This document shows positions 1 to 7,799 of a DNA stretch of 22,484 nucleotides, one piece after another. Location of the stretch: the NCBI GenBank assembly GCA_023489135.1, contig JAMDCE010000535.1, positions 1 to 22,484 on the forward strand, given 5' to 3'. Both the position numbers and the translations under genes were made by a program. This DNA comes from Chloroflexota bacterium. GTDB taxonomy: Bacteria > Chloroflexota > Chloroflexia > JAMDCE01. The notes under the pieces are model-generated. The model made no database searches and was not told where the DNA came from. It worked only from the letters and a program-made list of their open reading frames with translations. Position 1 is the first letter of the stretch. The number at the start of each line of letters is the position of its first letter.

Positions 1-30
1 CAGCACCTCCCAAACTGATATCGCCCCTAT

Positions 31-57
31 ATTATACAATCAGACATCCGCTTGCAA
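31..57 (-). promoter_or_regulatory. Candidate promoter firing leftward out of the window
   Basis: On the minus strand a perfect TATAAT (31-36) is preceded 15 nt upstream by TTGCAA (52-57). A Shine-Dalgarno-like GGGAGGTG lies at the very edge (about 3-10), so a minus-strand gene probably begins just outside the left end, divergent from hisH. The short spacer weakens the -35 call. Nothing else in 58-219 looks like a gene. Confidence 0.35.
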
Positions 58-219
58 GACTGTTAATTCTGAGACAGGCTCGGCTGGTCGCCCTAGTCGC
101 CTTAGCAGGAGTCCGAGCTTGCCGGCCAGATTCGACGCAGTATGGTCGCAGTAATCGTGCATCTCTCAATCGCCGGGGTGAGGGTCGTGCCGTTCAGCGG
201 CAACACGTTGGGCGATGAA

Positions 220-250
220 TTAACAACCAGGTGCTAATCTGTGTTATACT
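220..250 (+). promoter_or_regulatory. Extended -10 promoter of the his operon
   Basis: TGT-TATACT (242-250) is an extended -10 element. A TTAACA (220-225) stands 19 nt upstream as a weak -35. Transcription would start near 256-260, and hisH begins with ATG at 260 with no Shine-Dalgarno sequence in front of it. The hisH mRNA is therefore probably leaderless or nearly so. Confidence 0.45.
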
Positions 251-259
251 GAGCTGGCT

Positions 260-880
260 ATGATCGCGATTATTGACTACGGTGCCGGAAACCTGAGAAG
301 TGTGGCGAAGGCGTTTGAGCGGCTGCGATATCGGGCCGTGGTGACCCAGTCGGCAGAGGAAATCCTGGAGGCCAAAGCGGTTGTCCTGCCCGGGGTGGGC
401 GCGGCCGGCGATACCATGTCGAGCCTGCGAAGTCTGGGACTGGTCGAGCCAATCCGAGCTGTTGCTAACGGAGGTACTCCTTTTTTCGGGGTATGCCTCG
501 GTCTGCAGGTTCTCCTCACCGGAAGCGAGGAGGGCGGCTGGCAGGAGTGCCTGGGATTGATTCCGGGCGTCGTGCGCAGGCTTCCTTCCGGTCCCAAGAT
601 ACCTCACATGGGCTGGAACCAGGTGAGCCAGAAGGTAGCGCATCCCATCTTCGACGGCATCGGGGAGGGCGCCAATTTCTATTTCGTGCATTCATACTAC
701 GTGGCGCCCGAGAGCCGTTCCGTCGTAGCCGGCGAGACGGACTACGGCATCTCTTTTTGCTCGGTGGTGATCAAGGACAACCTGATTGCGACCCAGTTTC
801 ATCCCGAGAAAAGCGGAGACCTCGGTCTCAAGATGTACGACAACTTCTGCCGGTGGAGCGGAATCAAGACACAACGGTGA
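260..880 (+). CDS. hisH: Imidazole glycerol phosphate synthase, glutaminase subunit HisH
   Basis: HisH hydrolyses glutamine and channels the ammonia to HisF, which closes the imidazole ring in histidine biosynthesis. The 206-aa protein is a complete class I glutamine amidotransferase. It opens with IIDYGAGNLRS, has the nucleophile Cys79 in GVCLGLQ, and has His181 and Glu183 in TQFHPEKSG, which complete the triad. GMGWN-type residues (HMGWN, about 116-120) and NFYFVHSYY (139-147) are also typical. The start is ATG at 260. No ribosome binding site is visible, which fits the leaderless promoter just upstream. It is the first gene of hisH-hisA-hisF, and its TGA stop lies directly in front of the ribosome binding site for hisA. 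Family assignment is secure; length is normal. Confidence 0.97.
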   Translation: MIAIIDYGAGNLRSVAKAFERLRYRAVVTQSAEEILEAKAVVLPGVGAAGDTMSSLRSLGLVEPIRAVANGGTPFFGVCLGLQVLLTGSEEGGWQECLGLIPGVVRRLPSGPKIPHMGWNQVSQKVAHPIFDGIGEGANFYFVHSYYVAPESRSVVAGETDYGISFCSVVIKDNLIATQFHPEKSGDLGLKMYDNFCRWSGIKTQR

Positions 881-888
881 GGAATCGC

Positions 889-1614
889 TTGCACATCATC
901 CCTGCGGTTGACATAAAAGATGGAAAGTGCGTCAGGTTGTTCCAGGGCGACTACTCCCAGGTGACCGTTTTCTCGAACGACCCGGTTGAGATGGCGCTGC
1001 GCTGGCAAGAGGCCGGCGCCAGGTTTCTACACGTCGTGGACCTGGATGGGGCCGACGCCGGCAGCCTGGTCAACTTCGAGATCATCTCTCGAATCGCCCG
1101 TTCGGTGGATATGCTGGTCGAGGTCGGTGGCGGCATTCGCAGTCTCGACAGCATTGAGCGCCTACTGGGCAACGGCGTCGAGCGGGTCATTCTGGGCACC
1201 GTGGCGGTCGAGAACGCGGAAATGGTCGAAGATGCCTGCGGGCGCTGGGCTGATCGGGTCGTCGTGGGAATCGACGCCCGCGATGGCCTGGTGGCCATCC
1301 GAGGCTGGAAGCAGACCTCCACCGTTTCGGCCCTGGATCTGGGTCAGCGCATGGTCAAGCTGGGAGTGGGAAGGTTTGTTTACACCGATATCAGTCGAGA
1401 TGGGACTCTAACGCAGCCGAACTATCAGGCGATGGGTGAATTCGTTAATGCCGCGGGGGTGCCTGTGATCGCTTCCGGAGGGGTGTCGAGCGTGGACCAG
1501 CTTGAGCCTCTGAGCCAGACGGGCGTGGAAGGGGTCATTATCGGCCGAGCCATCTACACCGGCGCCCTCGATTTGAGAGAGGCCATCAAGCTGGTGGATG
1601 GTGCGGGGTCTTGA
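889..1614 (+). CDS. hisA: ProFAR isomerase HisA
   Basis: HisA is the (beta-alpha)8-barrel isomerase that converts ProFAR to PRFAR, the substrate of the HisH-HisF synthase encoded on either side. The two catalytic aspartates are visible: Asp8 in IIPAVDIKDGK and Asp129 in VVGIDARDG. The phosphate-binding glycines of VGGGIRS (80-85) and ASGGVSS near the C-terminus are also present. Two starts are possible. A GTG at 877 overlaps the hisH stop by four bases (GTGA) and would give 245 aa. The TTG at 889 gives the 241-aa protein with the usual family start (MHIIPAVDIK) and has GTGAGGA six bases upstream as ribosome binding site. I chose the TTG. Function is secure; the start is about 65/35. Confidence 0.95.
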   Translation: MHIIPAVDIKDGKCVRLFQGDYSQVTVFSNDPVEMALRWQEAGARFLHVVDLDGADAGSLVNFEIISRIARSVDMLVEVGGGIRSLDSIERLLGNGVERVILGTVAVENAEMVEDACGRWADRVVVGIDARDGLVAIRGWKQTSTVSALDLGQRMVKLGVGRFVYTDISRDGTLTQPNYQAMGEFVNAAGVPVIASGGVSSVDQLEPLSQTGVEGVIIGRAIYTGALDLREAIKLVDGAGS

Positions 1615-1617
1615 CGT

Positions 1618-2403
1618 ATGCTGACTAAGCGCATAATCCCTTGCCTGGACGTGACGGGCGGCAGAGTGGTCAAAGGCACGCGGTTCATCAATCTTCGCGA
1701 CGCCGGTGACCCCGTCGAGCTGGCGGCTTTTTACGATCGTGAAGGGGCCGACGAGTTGGTATTCCTGGACATCACGGCCAGCTCGGACAATCGGGATACT
1801 ATGGTGGACATAGTGGCCAGGACGGCCGACCAGGTTTTCATTCCTTTGACCGTCGGCGGTGGCATTCGATCGGTCGAGGACATGCGCCGCATATTGCAGG
1901 CAGGAGCCGACAAGGTATCCATTAACAGCGCGGCGGTTCAGAATCCCGACTTGATTTCACAGGGTGCGAGAAAGTTCGGGAGCCAATGCATCGTGGTGGC
2001 GGTGGATGCCAGGGGAGTTCGTTCCGTTCGGGAAGGCGGGCAGCCGGACTTCGAACGATGGGAAGTGGTCACCCATGGCGGTAGGAAACCCACCGGCATA
2101 GACGTGATCGAATGGGTGCGCCAAGCCGAGAAGCTAGGCGCGGGAGAGGTATTGCTGACCTCGATGGATGCCGATGGCACGCAGAAGGGGTACGATCTCA
2201 AGCTGACCGCCGCGGTTTCCGAGGCGGTTGGTATCCCGGTGATTGCCTCTGGCGGCGCGGGAGTGCTCTCTCACCTGTACGACGGCCTGGCCGGCGGCAA
2301 GGCGGATGCCGTCCTGGTGGCCTCGATCTTCCACTACGGTACCTACACCATCAGGGAGGCCAAGGAATACCTCGCGGCTCGAAGCGTCCCCATCCGGGTT
2401 TGA
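1618..2403 (+). CDS. hisF: Imidazole glycerol phosphate synthase, cyclase subunit HisF
   Basis: HisF is the cyclase half of IGP synthase. It uses ammonia from HisH to turn PRFAR into imidazole glycerol phosphate and AICAR. The 261-aa protein has the (beta-alpha)8-barrel signature with both catalytic aspartates, Asp11 in [15 protein letters not shown] and Asp130 in VVAVDARG. It also has the phosphate-binding motifs [11 protein letters not shown] (78-88) and IASGGAG toward the C-terminus. The ATG lies 3 nt after the hisA stop, so translation is probably coupled. It ends only 9 nt from the end of the convergent penicillin-binding protein gene, and no hairpin terminator fits between them. The other his genes (hisG, D, C, B, I/E) are not in the window. 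Confidence 0.97.
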   Translation: MLTKRIIPCLDVTGGRVVKGTRFINLRDAGDPVELAAFYDREGADELVFLDITASSDNRDTMVDIVARTADQVFIPLTVGGGIRSVEDMRRILQAGADKVSINSAAVQNPDLISQGARKFGSQCIVVAVDARGVRSVREGGQPDFERWEVVTHGGRKPTGIDVIEWVRQAEKLGAGEVLLTSMDADGTQKGYDLKLTAAVSEAVGIPVIASGGAGVLSHLYDGLAGGKADAVLVASIFHYGTYTIREAKEYLAARSVPIRV

Positions 2404-2412
2404 AACTGGCCT

Positions 2413-5025
2413 CTATCGCTCCCTCACCGCGATATAAACTGTTGTTCCCCTCAAGACGCGCGTCCCCGGACCCGGGTTCTGGCTAAGCACCGACCCCGGC
2501 GCCACTCGATTCAAGGTTCCCTCGGGCACGTCCCCTGGTCCCTGGTAATTGGGGTAGGTGTTGTTGAGCAAATACGCCTCGATCCTGGCCCGGGCCACAG
2601 CCTCCGGAAGTCCCACCACGTCAGGCACAGTCACGAACTGGTCATTGGAGGAAGGAGTGGGGAACGAAAACTGCGGCGGTCGAGCCACCCCAAAGGTAGG
2701 CATGGCAACCGGCCGGGGAGTGGGGGTTGGGGTCGGCGCGGGAGTGGGAGGTGGATCGGCCAGCAGGGTCAGGAAAGGTGACGGCGACAATGAATCAGAA
2801 CCGTTCGAAGTGGTTGGCGTTCCTCCATAAGAGTTGGTGCCAGTATAGACGGGGCGAAGATACGAAGCCACCTCCGAGTAGCGCGTTTTGGGCACCATAT
2901 TTTCGGCAAAGTAATCGGTAATGGGAGTGATACCCCCGGACGCACCAGGTCCGATAGCGTAAACCGTGGCGGTGACTATGCCGGCGGGCTTCTGGAAAGC
3001 GGTTGGCGGAGTCCCTTTCAGCGCCTGTTCCATGAAATTATGCCAGATGTATCCGGCTCCCGAGACCCCGTACACGTCGGTCATAGGGGAGTTGTCCGCG
3101 TTGCCGACCCAGACTCCGGTCACCAGGTTTGGCGTGTAGCCCACCGTCCATCCGTCTCTGAAGTCATCGGTCGTCCCGGTCTTGGCCGCCGAGGGCACCG
3201 AGAGATTCAGAAAGCTATTCGGGCCGTAGGTAGGCGCGCGAGCCGAGTCGTCCGATAGGATGCTGGTTATCAGCCAGGCAATCTGCGGGCGAATCTTGTG
3301 CTCCCCGGCCGAAGGCTTGTATTCATCGAGAACGTTCCCGTTGGAATCGACCACTTTGAGAATGCTGACCGGCTCGACGTTATCGAAGCCGGGTCGCTTC
3401 TCCGCATCAGGAACGGGAGACCCGACCTGGATGCCGTTGTTGGCCAGAGTGGTGTAGGCGAAAGTGAGGTCGATGAGCCTGACTTCCCCACCGCCCAGTA
3501 CAATCGGAAGACCCACGCGCTTCGGATCGTCCAGGGTCGTGATGCCCACGGCGTGCAAGTAGTCGACGAACGTCTTAATTCCGATGTGCTGCAGCACCAG
3601 AACCGCCGGGATGTTCAGGGAAGAGGCGAGAGAGCGTCGCAGAGTCACGGCCCCGTGCCACGCTTTGTCGTGGTTCATAGGGCGATAGGGTCGTCCGCCG
3701 GCCGTTCCTGGGAACTCGGTCGCCTTGTCGATGACGACGGTAGCGGGCGTCAGGCCCCGCTCGAAACCGGCGGCGTAAGCGAACGGCTTGAGTGTAGACC
3801 CCGGCTGGCGCTCGGCCGTGGCCATGTTTACCTGTCCGAAGATGCCGGCGTCGAAGTAGTCGGGGCTGCCCAGCATGACCAATACCTCGCCGGTCATGGG
3901 GTCCATGGCCACCAGCGCAGCGTCGTTGGCATTGAGCTTACGAATGTTCGCGAGGTGGTCGCGGGCGGCCTTTTCCGCTTTCAGGTACAGGTCGTAATCG
4001 AGCGCGGTATAGACACGCAAGCCGTCGAAGTAGAGCTTCTCCCGTCCGTACTTCTTCTCCAGTAACTCCCGCACGTACATCACGAAGTGAGGCGCCTTGA
4101 TGTCGAACCTTTGGGTGGCGAACCTCAACGGGGCGGCCTTGGCCTGCTCTATCTGTTGGGCGGTGATGAGGCCGTGCCGCCCCATCAGATCGAGCACCTC
4201 TGCCTGTCTACTCTTGGCCGCCTTGAGATTGGTCAAGGGATTGTAATAACTCGGCCGCTGCGGTATGCCCGCAAGCATCGCCGACTCGGCCAGAGTGAGT
4301 TCTTTGGCGGGCTTGCCGAAGTAGGACTGCGCGGCCGCCTCTATGCCGTAGCTGAGATTGCCGTAGTTTATCTCGTTGAGGTACCATTCCAGGATTTGAT
4401 CTTTGGTGTACTGCTGCTCGATCCGGTAGGAGAGGATGATCTCTCTGATCTTGCGGATGTAGCTGCGGGAGTAACGCTCTTCCGAAGTCATAAGCGTGTT
4501 GCGGATGAGCTGCTGGGTTATCGTGCTGGCGCCCGAGACGATTTCCTGTCCCGTGAGGTTGTCCACAGCCGCCCGCAACACCGCTCGCACGTCGAAGCCC
4601 GGGTGGTTGTAGAAGTTGGCATCCTCTGTGGCCAGCGTGGCGTCGATGAGATTCCGTGGGATTTCCGTGAGTGGCACGACGCGACGACGGCCCCCCTGGG
4701 GGTCAAATATCTCATATAGCAGCTCCCCGTTCCGGTCGTAGATGAAGCTGGACTGAAATACCTCGCGCTGGACGACCTTGTCCGGCGAGGGCAAATCGCC
4801 GGCAAAGTAATTGTAGGCCAGGACGAGGCCGCCCAAACCGGAGACGACGAGCAACAATGAGATGGCCAGAAGCCCTAGGAACAACCTGAGGAAGCAGCCC
4901 AGACAAGAAGGGCCGCCAGAACCTTTCCGGCGCCGCGCTCTTACGATGCGTGTGGGCTGGGATTTGCCGGCTGCTTTGCCTGGCGAGCCTTGGCTGCGAT
5001 TGGTTTTACCACGGTTTTTCTGCAT
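2413..5025 (-). CDS. Class A penicillin-binding protein (glycosyltransferase/transpeptidase) with PASTA domain
   Basis: This bifunctional peptidoglycan synthase polymerises lipid II and cross-links the glycan strands outside the membrane. The 870-aa protein has a basic cytoplasmic tail (1-44) and one membrane anchor (about 45-72). The GT51 glycosyltransferase domain (about 90-260) shows catalytic Glu134 in ATEDANFY and the SGASTITQQL motif (164-173). The transpeptidase has SxxK at Ser410-Lys413 (PGSTLKPF), SxN at Ser469-Asn471 and KTG at 615-617. A Pro/Thr linker (758-775) leads to a C-terminal PASTA domain (about 797-868, TVPDVVGLP...). PASTA repeats sense or bind peptidoglycan. The gene lies 30 nt behind htrA on the same strand, so it is probably co-transcribed. 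Its ATG has only a weak ribosome binding site. All catalytic motifs are intact. Confidence 0.95.
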   Translation of the reverse strand: MQKNRGKTNRSQGSPGKAAGKSQPTRIVRARRRKGSGGPSCLGCFLRLFLGLLAISLLLVVSGLGGLVLAYNYFAGDLPSPDKVVQREVFQSSFIYDRNGELLYEIFDPQGGRRRVVPLTEIPRNLIDATLATEDANFYNHPGFDVRAVLRAAVDNLTGQEIVSGASTITQQLIRNTLMTSEERYSRSYIRKIREIILSYRIEQQYTKDQILEWYLNEINYGNLSYGIEAAAQSYFGKPAKELTLAESAMLAGIPQRPSYYNPLTNLKAAKSRQAEVLDLMGRHGLITAQQIEQAKAAPLRFATQRFDIKAPHFVMYVRELLEKKYGREKLYFDGLRVYTALDYDLYLKAEKAARDHLANIRKLNANDAALVAMDPMTGEVLVMLGSPDYFDAGIFGQVNMATAERQPGSTLKPFAYAAGFERGLTPATVVIDKATEFPGTAGGRPYRPMNHDKAWHGAVTLRRSLASSLNIPAVLVLQHIGIKTFVDYLHAVGITTLDDPKRVGLPIVLGGGEVRLIDLTFAYTTLANNGIQVGSPVPDAEKRPGFDNVEPVSILKVVDSNGNVLDEYKPSAGEHKIRPQIAWLITSILSDDSARAPTYGPNSFLNLSVPSAAKTGTTDDFRDGWTVGYTPNLVTGVWVGNADNSPMTDVYGVSGAGYIWHNFMEQALKGTPPTAFQKPAGIVTATVYAIGPGASGGITPITDYFAENMVPKTRYSEVASYLRPVYTGTNSYGGTPTTSNGSDSLSPSPFLTLLADPPPTPAPTPTPTPRPVAMPTFGVARPPQFSFPTPSSNDQFVTVPDVVGLPEAVARARIEAYLLNNTYPNYQGPGDVPEGTLNRVAPGSVLSQNPGPGTRVLRGTTVYIAVRER

Positions 5026-5055
5026 TGTCCGAAAACGCGGGCCGGCCCGGTTAGC

Positions 5056-6309
5056 CTAGCTCGCGGGCATCTCTTCAAGTGTGACACTGATCTCTAGGGT
5101 CTTGTCGTCCCGAACTATGACCGTCGGCACGGTGTCGCCGACCCTGTGCTTGCCCAGGGCCTTGAGCATGGCCACGTCGTCATCGGTCGGGTCTTCACCG
5201 AACTTGACGATGATGTCCGCTCTACGCAGACCCGCCTTGGCTGCCGGTGTGCCACGAGCGATGGTGGCTACCATGACACCCTTTTTGACGCCGAGATTGT
5301 ATCGTGCGGCCATACTGGGAGTGACGTTCTGGAAGGTTACTCCCAGCCAGGGACGTATCACCCGGCGCTGGGTTACCAGTTGCTGCGCAATGGGCTTGGC
5401 CGTATTGATGGCGATGGAGAATCCAATTCCGCCGCCGGGGGCATTGGCGATGGCGGTGTTGATGCCGATGACCTGGGCTCGCAGATTCACCAGCGGACCA
5501 CCACTGTTGCCGGGGTTGATGGCGGCATCGGTCTGGATGAGGTCGTAAAGCACCGCTCCGTTATCTTCCCTGATGCTCCGACTCAGCGCTCCCACTATGC
5601 CCGAGGTGACCGTGGGCCCGCCGGGAAGGGCAAGGGCGTTCCCGATGGCGACCACTTGCTCTCCTATCTGCAAGGCGTCGGAGTCCCCCAGCTCGGCCAC
5701 CGGAAGATTCTGTCCGTTTATCCTAACCACAGCCAGGTCCGAACGGGCATCGGTGCCGACAACCTGGCCGTCGAAAGTCCTCCCGTCAGGAAGTGCCACG
5801 GTTATGCCTTGCGCGCCCTCGACCACGTGATTGTTGGTCAGGATCAAGCCTGACTTGTCGAATATCACTCCGGATCCGGAACCACTTTGCTCAGGAACCG
5901 GACGCATATACCAATCATAAGCCAATTGCTGGGTGGTGATGTTTACGACGGCCGGTCGTACCACCTGAGCCACGCGAACTATGGGCATAGTCTCCGATTG
6001 GGCGGCGTTCGGCGGAAGGGGTGCCGGAGCAGGAATCGCGGTTGCGGTCCTGGTAGGCGTACGCGCGGGCAGTTTGTCGGCGACCGGGTCGGTCTTGGCC
6101 GGGGGATCGTCGATCGTCTTCGGCGTAGGCGCAGCCGTTGGCTGATCTTGCGCCTGCGCTTGCTCCTGCCGGCTCCGGCTCAATGCCTGCTGGCTCGCTG
6201 CATTACTATTGGCTACGCTACTGCCCAGGCAGGCAATGGAGGGCAGAGCCATAAGAAGAATGGCTACTCCCATCGCTATCCAGAAACGTTTGCTCCTACC
6301 AGCATCCAT
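5056..6309 (-). CDS. HtrA/DegP-like trypsin-fold serine protease with PDZ domain
   Basis: An envelope-anchored protease of the HtrA (S1C) family, which degrades or refolds damaged exported proteins. The 417-aa protein starts with a short basic stretch and a hydrophobic segment (about 9-28, signal anchor). SIAC at 24-27 resembles a lipobox, but Ser at -3 makes a lipoprotein doubtful. A low-complexity Gln/Pro/Thr linker runs to about 105. The protease domain has the full triad: His161 (LTNNHVVEG), Asp191 (ARSDLAVV) and Ser269 (NPGNSGGPL). One PDZ domain follows (about 320-412). An extended -10 promoter lies just upstream (6349-6357). It is transcribed toward the penicillin-binding protein gene, a sensible pairing of envelope quality control with wall synthesis. 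It could be called degP or htrA; the exact subfamily is not settled. Confidence 0.95.
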   Translation of the reverse strand: MDAGRSKRFWIAMGVAILLMALPSIACLGSSVANSNAASQQALSRSRQEQAQAQDQPTAAPTPKTIDDPPAKTDPVADKLPARTPTRTATAIPAPAPLPPNAAQSETMPIVRVAQVVRPAVVNITTQQLAYDWYMRPVPEQSGSGSGVIFDKSGLILTNNHVVEGAQGITVALPDGRTFDGQVVGTDARSDLAVVRINGQNLPVAELGDSDALQIGEQVVAIGNALALPGGPTVTSGIVGALSRSIREDNGAVLYDLIQTDAAINPGNSGGPLVNLRAQVIGINTAIANAPGGGIGFSIAINTAKPIAQQLVTQRRVIRPWLGVTFQNVTPSMAARYNLGVKKGVMVATIARGTPAAKAGLRRADIIVKFGEDPTDDDVAMLKALGKHRVGDTVPTVIVRDDKTLEISVTLEEMPAS

Positions 6310-6348
6310 CTCAGCCGTTTCCCAACCCCCCAGTCAAAGGTCGCGCAC

Positions 6349-6357
6349 ATTATAGCA
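6349..6357 (-). promoter_or_regulatory. Extended -10 promoter of htrA
   Basis: On the minus strand TGC-TATAAT gives a perfect -10 hexamer (6349-6354) with the TG extension. No good -35 is seen 17 nt upstream. The start point would be near 6342, some 33 nt before the htrA ATG at 6309. It lies downstream of the two tiny membrane-protein genes, so htrA may be read both from here and from further upstream. Confidence 0.5.
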
Positions 6358-6401
6358 GCACGCAGCTAAGTTGGAAAGGAGAAGAAAGTCATGGTGCAAG
6401 G

Positions 6402-6548
6402 TCACATTGGTGGCACGGTGAAAGCAACCCCGAATAGGAACAAGGAGATGGAAAGGAGGGTTAAGAATAGTACGGCGAGTCCAACGAATGCTGGCCCGTC
6501 GTCGCTACCAGGTGTTCCGCCGGTCTGTTCCATGCCCCCTTCTCCCAT
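6402..6548 (-). CDS. Tiny single-span membrane protein (48 aa), second of a tandem pair
   Basis: I do not recognise this family. The reading frame encodes 48 aa: a Gly-rich, acidic N-terminus (MGEGGMEQTGG..., SDDG), then one hydrophobic span of about 22 residues (LAVLFLTLLSISLFLFGVAF), and a very short tail ending in VPPM. The ATG at 6548 has a strong ribosome binding site (GGAGG at 6554-6558, 5 nt spacing). An inner ATG at 6533 is the alternative start. A 22-residue hydrophobic run right behind a good ribosome binding site is unlikely by chance. The layout (acidic head, one span, PP tail) copies that of its upstream neighbour, so the two may be paralogues or partners. It lies between that gene and the htrA promoter. 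Function unknown; an accessory subunit of a membrane complex is one possibility, but that is a guess. Confidence 0.55.
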   Translation of the reverse strand: MGEGGMEQTGGTPGSDDGPAFVGLAVLFLTLLSISLFLFGVAFTVPPM

Positions 6549-6596
6549 TCACGCCTCCGCGTCTCTTGGATCTGATGGTAGGAATGCTTTTCGTGC

Positions 6597-6767
6597 TCAT
6601 AGCAGTGGTGCCGGCGCTGTGGGTGGTAGAACCCAGATTCCTCCGAAGAAGATGACAAAGGAAAGCAACAGCAGAAGGGAGATAGCCACTAGAAAAACCA
6701 CTCCCAGGTTAACTTCATCTCCGCCGTCTTCATAATGGTTCGAGTGTCTTGCGCTGTTGGCTCTCAT
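6597..6767 (-). CDS. Tiny single-span membrane protein (56 aa), first of a tandem pair
   Basis: I do not recognise this family. The frame encodes 56 aa: a polar N-terminus (MRANSARHSNHYEDGGDEVN), one long hydrophobic span (about 21-47, LGVVFLVAISLLLLLSFV and on to GGIWVL) and a short Pro-rich tail (PPTAPAPLL). The ATG at 6767 has GGAG (6776-6779) 8 nt upstream. The protein should sit in the membrane with only short soluble ends. It is followed 48 nt later by a second gene of the same architecture, in the same frame and orientation, and then by htrA. No clear promoter of its own is visible. It may be co-transcribed with htrA and linked to envelope function, but this is inference from position only. 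Confidence 0.55.
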   Translation of the reverse strand: MRANSARHSNHYEDGGDEVNLGVVFLVAISLLLLLSFVIFFGGIWVLPPTAPAPLL

Positions 6768-7015
6768 CGTCTATTCTCCAATTCTAGTCTAGGTGCTGTT
6801 GACGCCCTCACCGTCTTCTCGAGCGGTGCCGAATCCTGCGACTTCTCTCACGGGCCTGGGGTGCAAAATATGTGCCACTCGCCCTCTCGAGAAAAGGCAT
6901 ACTTCTTGCGGTCTTGAGAAGAATCGTCGGTATTCGCGGGGTTTTCGAGAATCTCCCGATGACCCCGCCTCGGACTCAGGCAGCCGGTGAGCAGCCGCTC
7001 CTCGGCCGGTTGTAT
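6768..7015. other. Divergent intergenic region without a convincing gene
   Basis: About 250 nt separate the tiny membrane-protein genes (minus) from the infC promoter (plus). Short open frames exist on both strands, but none has a plausible ribosome binding site together with protein-like composition. One hairpin is visible: GCGGGG (6936-6941) pairs with CCCCGC (6963-6968) across a 21-nt loop, with no U-run on either side. Nothing else supportable is seen. Confidence 0.5.
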
Positions 7016-7044
7016 TTGACTTTGGTCTACAATCATGATATAGT
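7016..7044 (+). promoter_or_regulatory. Promoter of infC
   Basis: TTGACT (7016-7021) and TATAGT (7039-7044) are separated by exactly 17 nt, and TGA at 7036-7038 makes it an extended -10 as well. Transcription should start near 7051, leaving a leader of about 33 nt that carries the strong ribosome binding site of infC. Confidence 0.75.
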
Positions 7045-7083
7045 TCGTCGACAAAGATTGATAAGAAGCGAGGTGATGAAGAC

Positions 7084-7653
7084 ATTTCCAAAGACCTCCG
7101 TATAAACGAAAAGATTCGGACACGTGAAGTACGGGTAATTGATGAAGCTGGTGAGCAGCTGGGTGTGATGCCGACGTACGAAGCCCTCTCGCTGGCAAGA
7201 GAAAAGAACCTTGACCTGGTGGAAGTCGCCCCGACTGCGGTCCCTCCGGTTTGTCGTCTGCTTGACTATGGCAAGTTCCGCTACGAGCAGACGAAGAAGG
7301 AACGTGAAGCACGGAAGCACCAAAAGGTGGTTCTCCTCAAAGAAGTCCGCATGACGCCCAAAATCGACGAACACGATTTGGATTTCAAGACGCGAACTGT
7401 TCAGCGTTTCCTGGAGAGTGGAGACAAGGTTAAGGTTTCGGTCCGTTTCAAGGGGAGAGAACTGGCGCACCCACAACTGGGGCGGCAAGTGCTAGAGCAA
7501 GTCGCCGAGAAGCTAAAGGGAGTGGGTAGCGTGGAGCGCATACCGGCGATGGAGGGGCGCACCATGACTATGATCGTGTCTCCGATGCCGCAGAAGAGTG
7601 AGAAGCCCCCCAAAGCCGAGGCGACGGCCAGGGCGGGCGCGGGGCCGGCTTAG
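7084..7653 (+). CDS. infC: Translation initiation factor IF-3, AUU start
   Basis: IF-3 binds the 30S subunit, keeps it apart from 50S and checks start-codon pairing. The reading frame matches the family from ISKDLRINEKIR onward, and the only start that gives a full-length N-domain is the ATT at 7084. It has a near-perfect ribosome binding site (GAGGTGAT, 7070-7077) 6 nt upstream. AUU is the classic infC start codon, used in other bacteria for autoregulation because IF-3 discriminates against it. A GTG at 7165 or ATG at 7168 would cut off about 27 residues. The 189-aa protein has the N-domain (1-75, DLVEVAP...PPVCRLLDYGKF), the helical linker (KKEREARKHQK) and the C-domain to about 172, then an Ala/Pro/Lys tail. 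The usual neighbours rpmI and rplT are not here; a terminator follows instead. Confidence 0.95.
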   Translation: MSKDLRINEKIRTREVRVIDEAGEQLGVMPTYEALSLAREKNLDLVEVAPTAVPPVCRLLDYGKFRYEQTKKEREARKHQKVVLLKEVRMTPKIDEHDLDFKTRTVQRFLESGDKVKVSVRFKGRELAHPQLGRQVLEQVAEKLKGVGSVERIPAMEGRTMTMIVSPMPQKSEKPPKAEATARAGAGPA

Positions 7654-7720
7654 GCCGCTCCCAGACCAGGTTTGTGCAAAGGGCACTCCGCCGCGCATAA
7701 GTTGAAGTGCAGAAATTGTT

Positions 7721-7768
7721 CGTCTCGACGTTTGGCCTGGAGTGGGGCTAGCCGTCGAGACGATTTTT
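7721..7768 (+). terminator. Intrinsic terminator of infC
   Basis: A perfect 10-bp stem, CGTCTCGACG (7721-7730) with CGTCGAGACG (7753-7762), encloses a 22-nt loop and is followed by ATTTTT. It closes the infC transcript 70 nt after the stop and isolates infC as a single-gene unit. Confidence 0.85.
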
Positions 7769-7799
7769 GTCTGTAGGCTGATCGTCACGTGAGTACACT

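Noticed and set aside
2404..2460. A terminator between hisF and the penicillin-binding protein gene
   Set aside because: The genes are only 9 nt apart and no stem with a U-run can be drawn there.
3298..4719. Two long plus-strand open frames (255 and 210 codons)
   Set aside because: They lie fully inside the penicillin-binding protein gene on the other strand and have no recognisable motifs.
6461..6658. A 65-codon minus-strand frame rich in His, Glu and Arg
   Set aside because: It overlaps both tiny membrane-protein genes in another frame and lacks a ribosome binding site. The hydrophobic spans in the competing frames are more convincing.
6936..6968. GCGGGG/CCCCGC hairpin as an infC leader or terminator
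   Set aside because: It lies upstream of the infC promoter and has no U-run on either strand, so it is neither a leader element nor a terminator.
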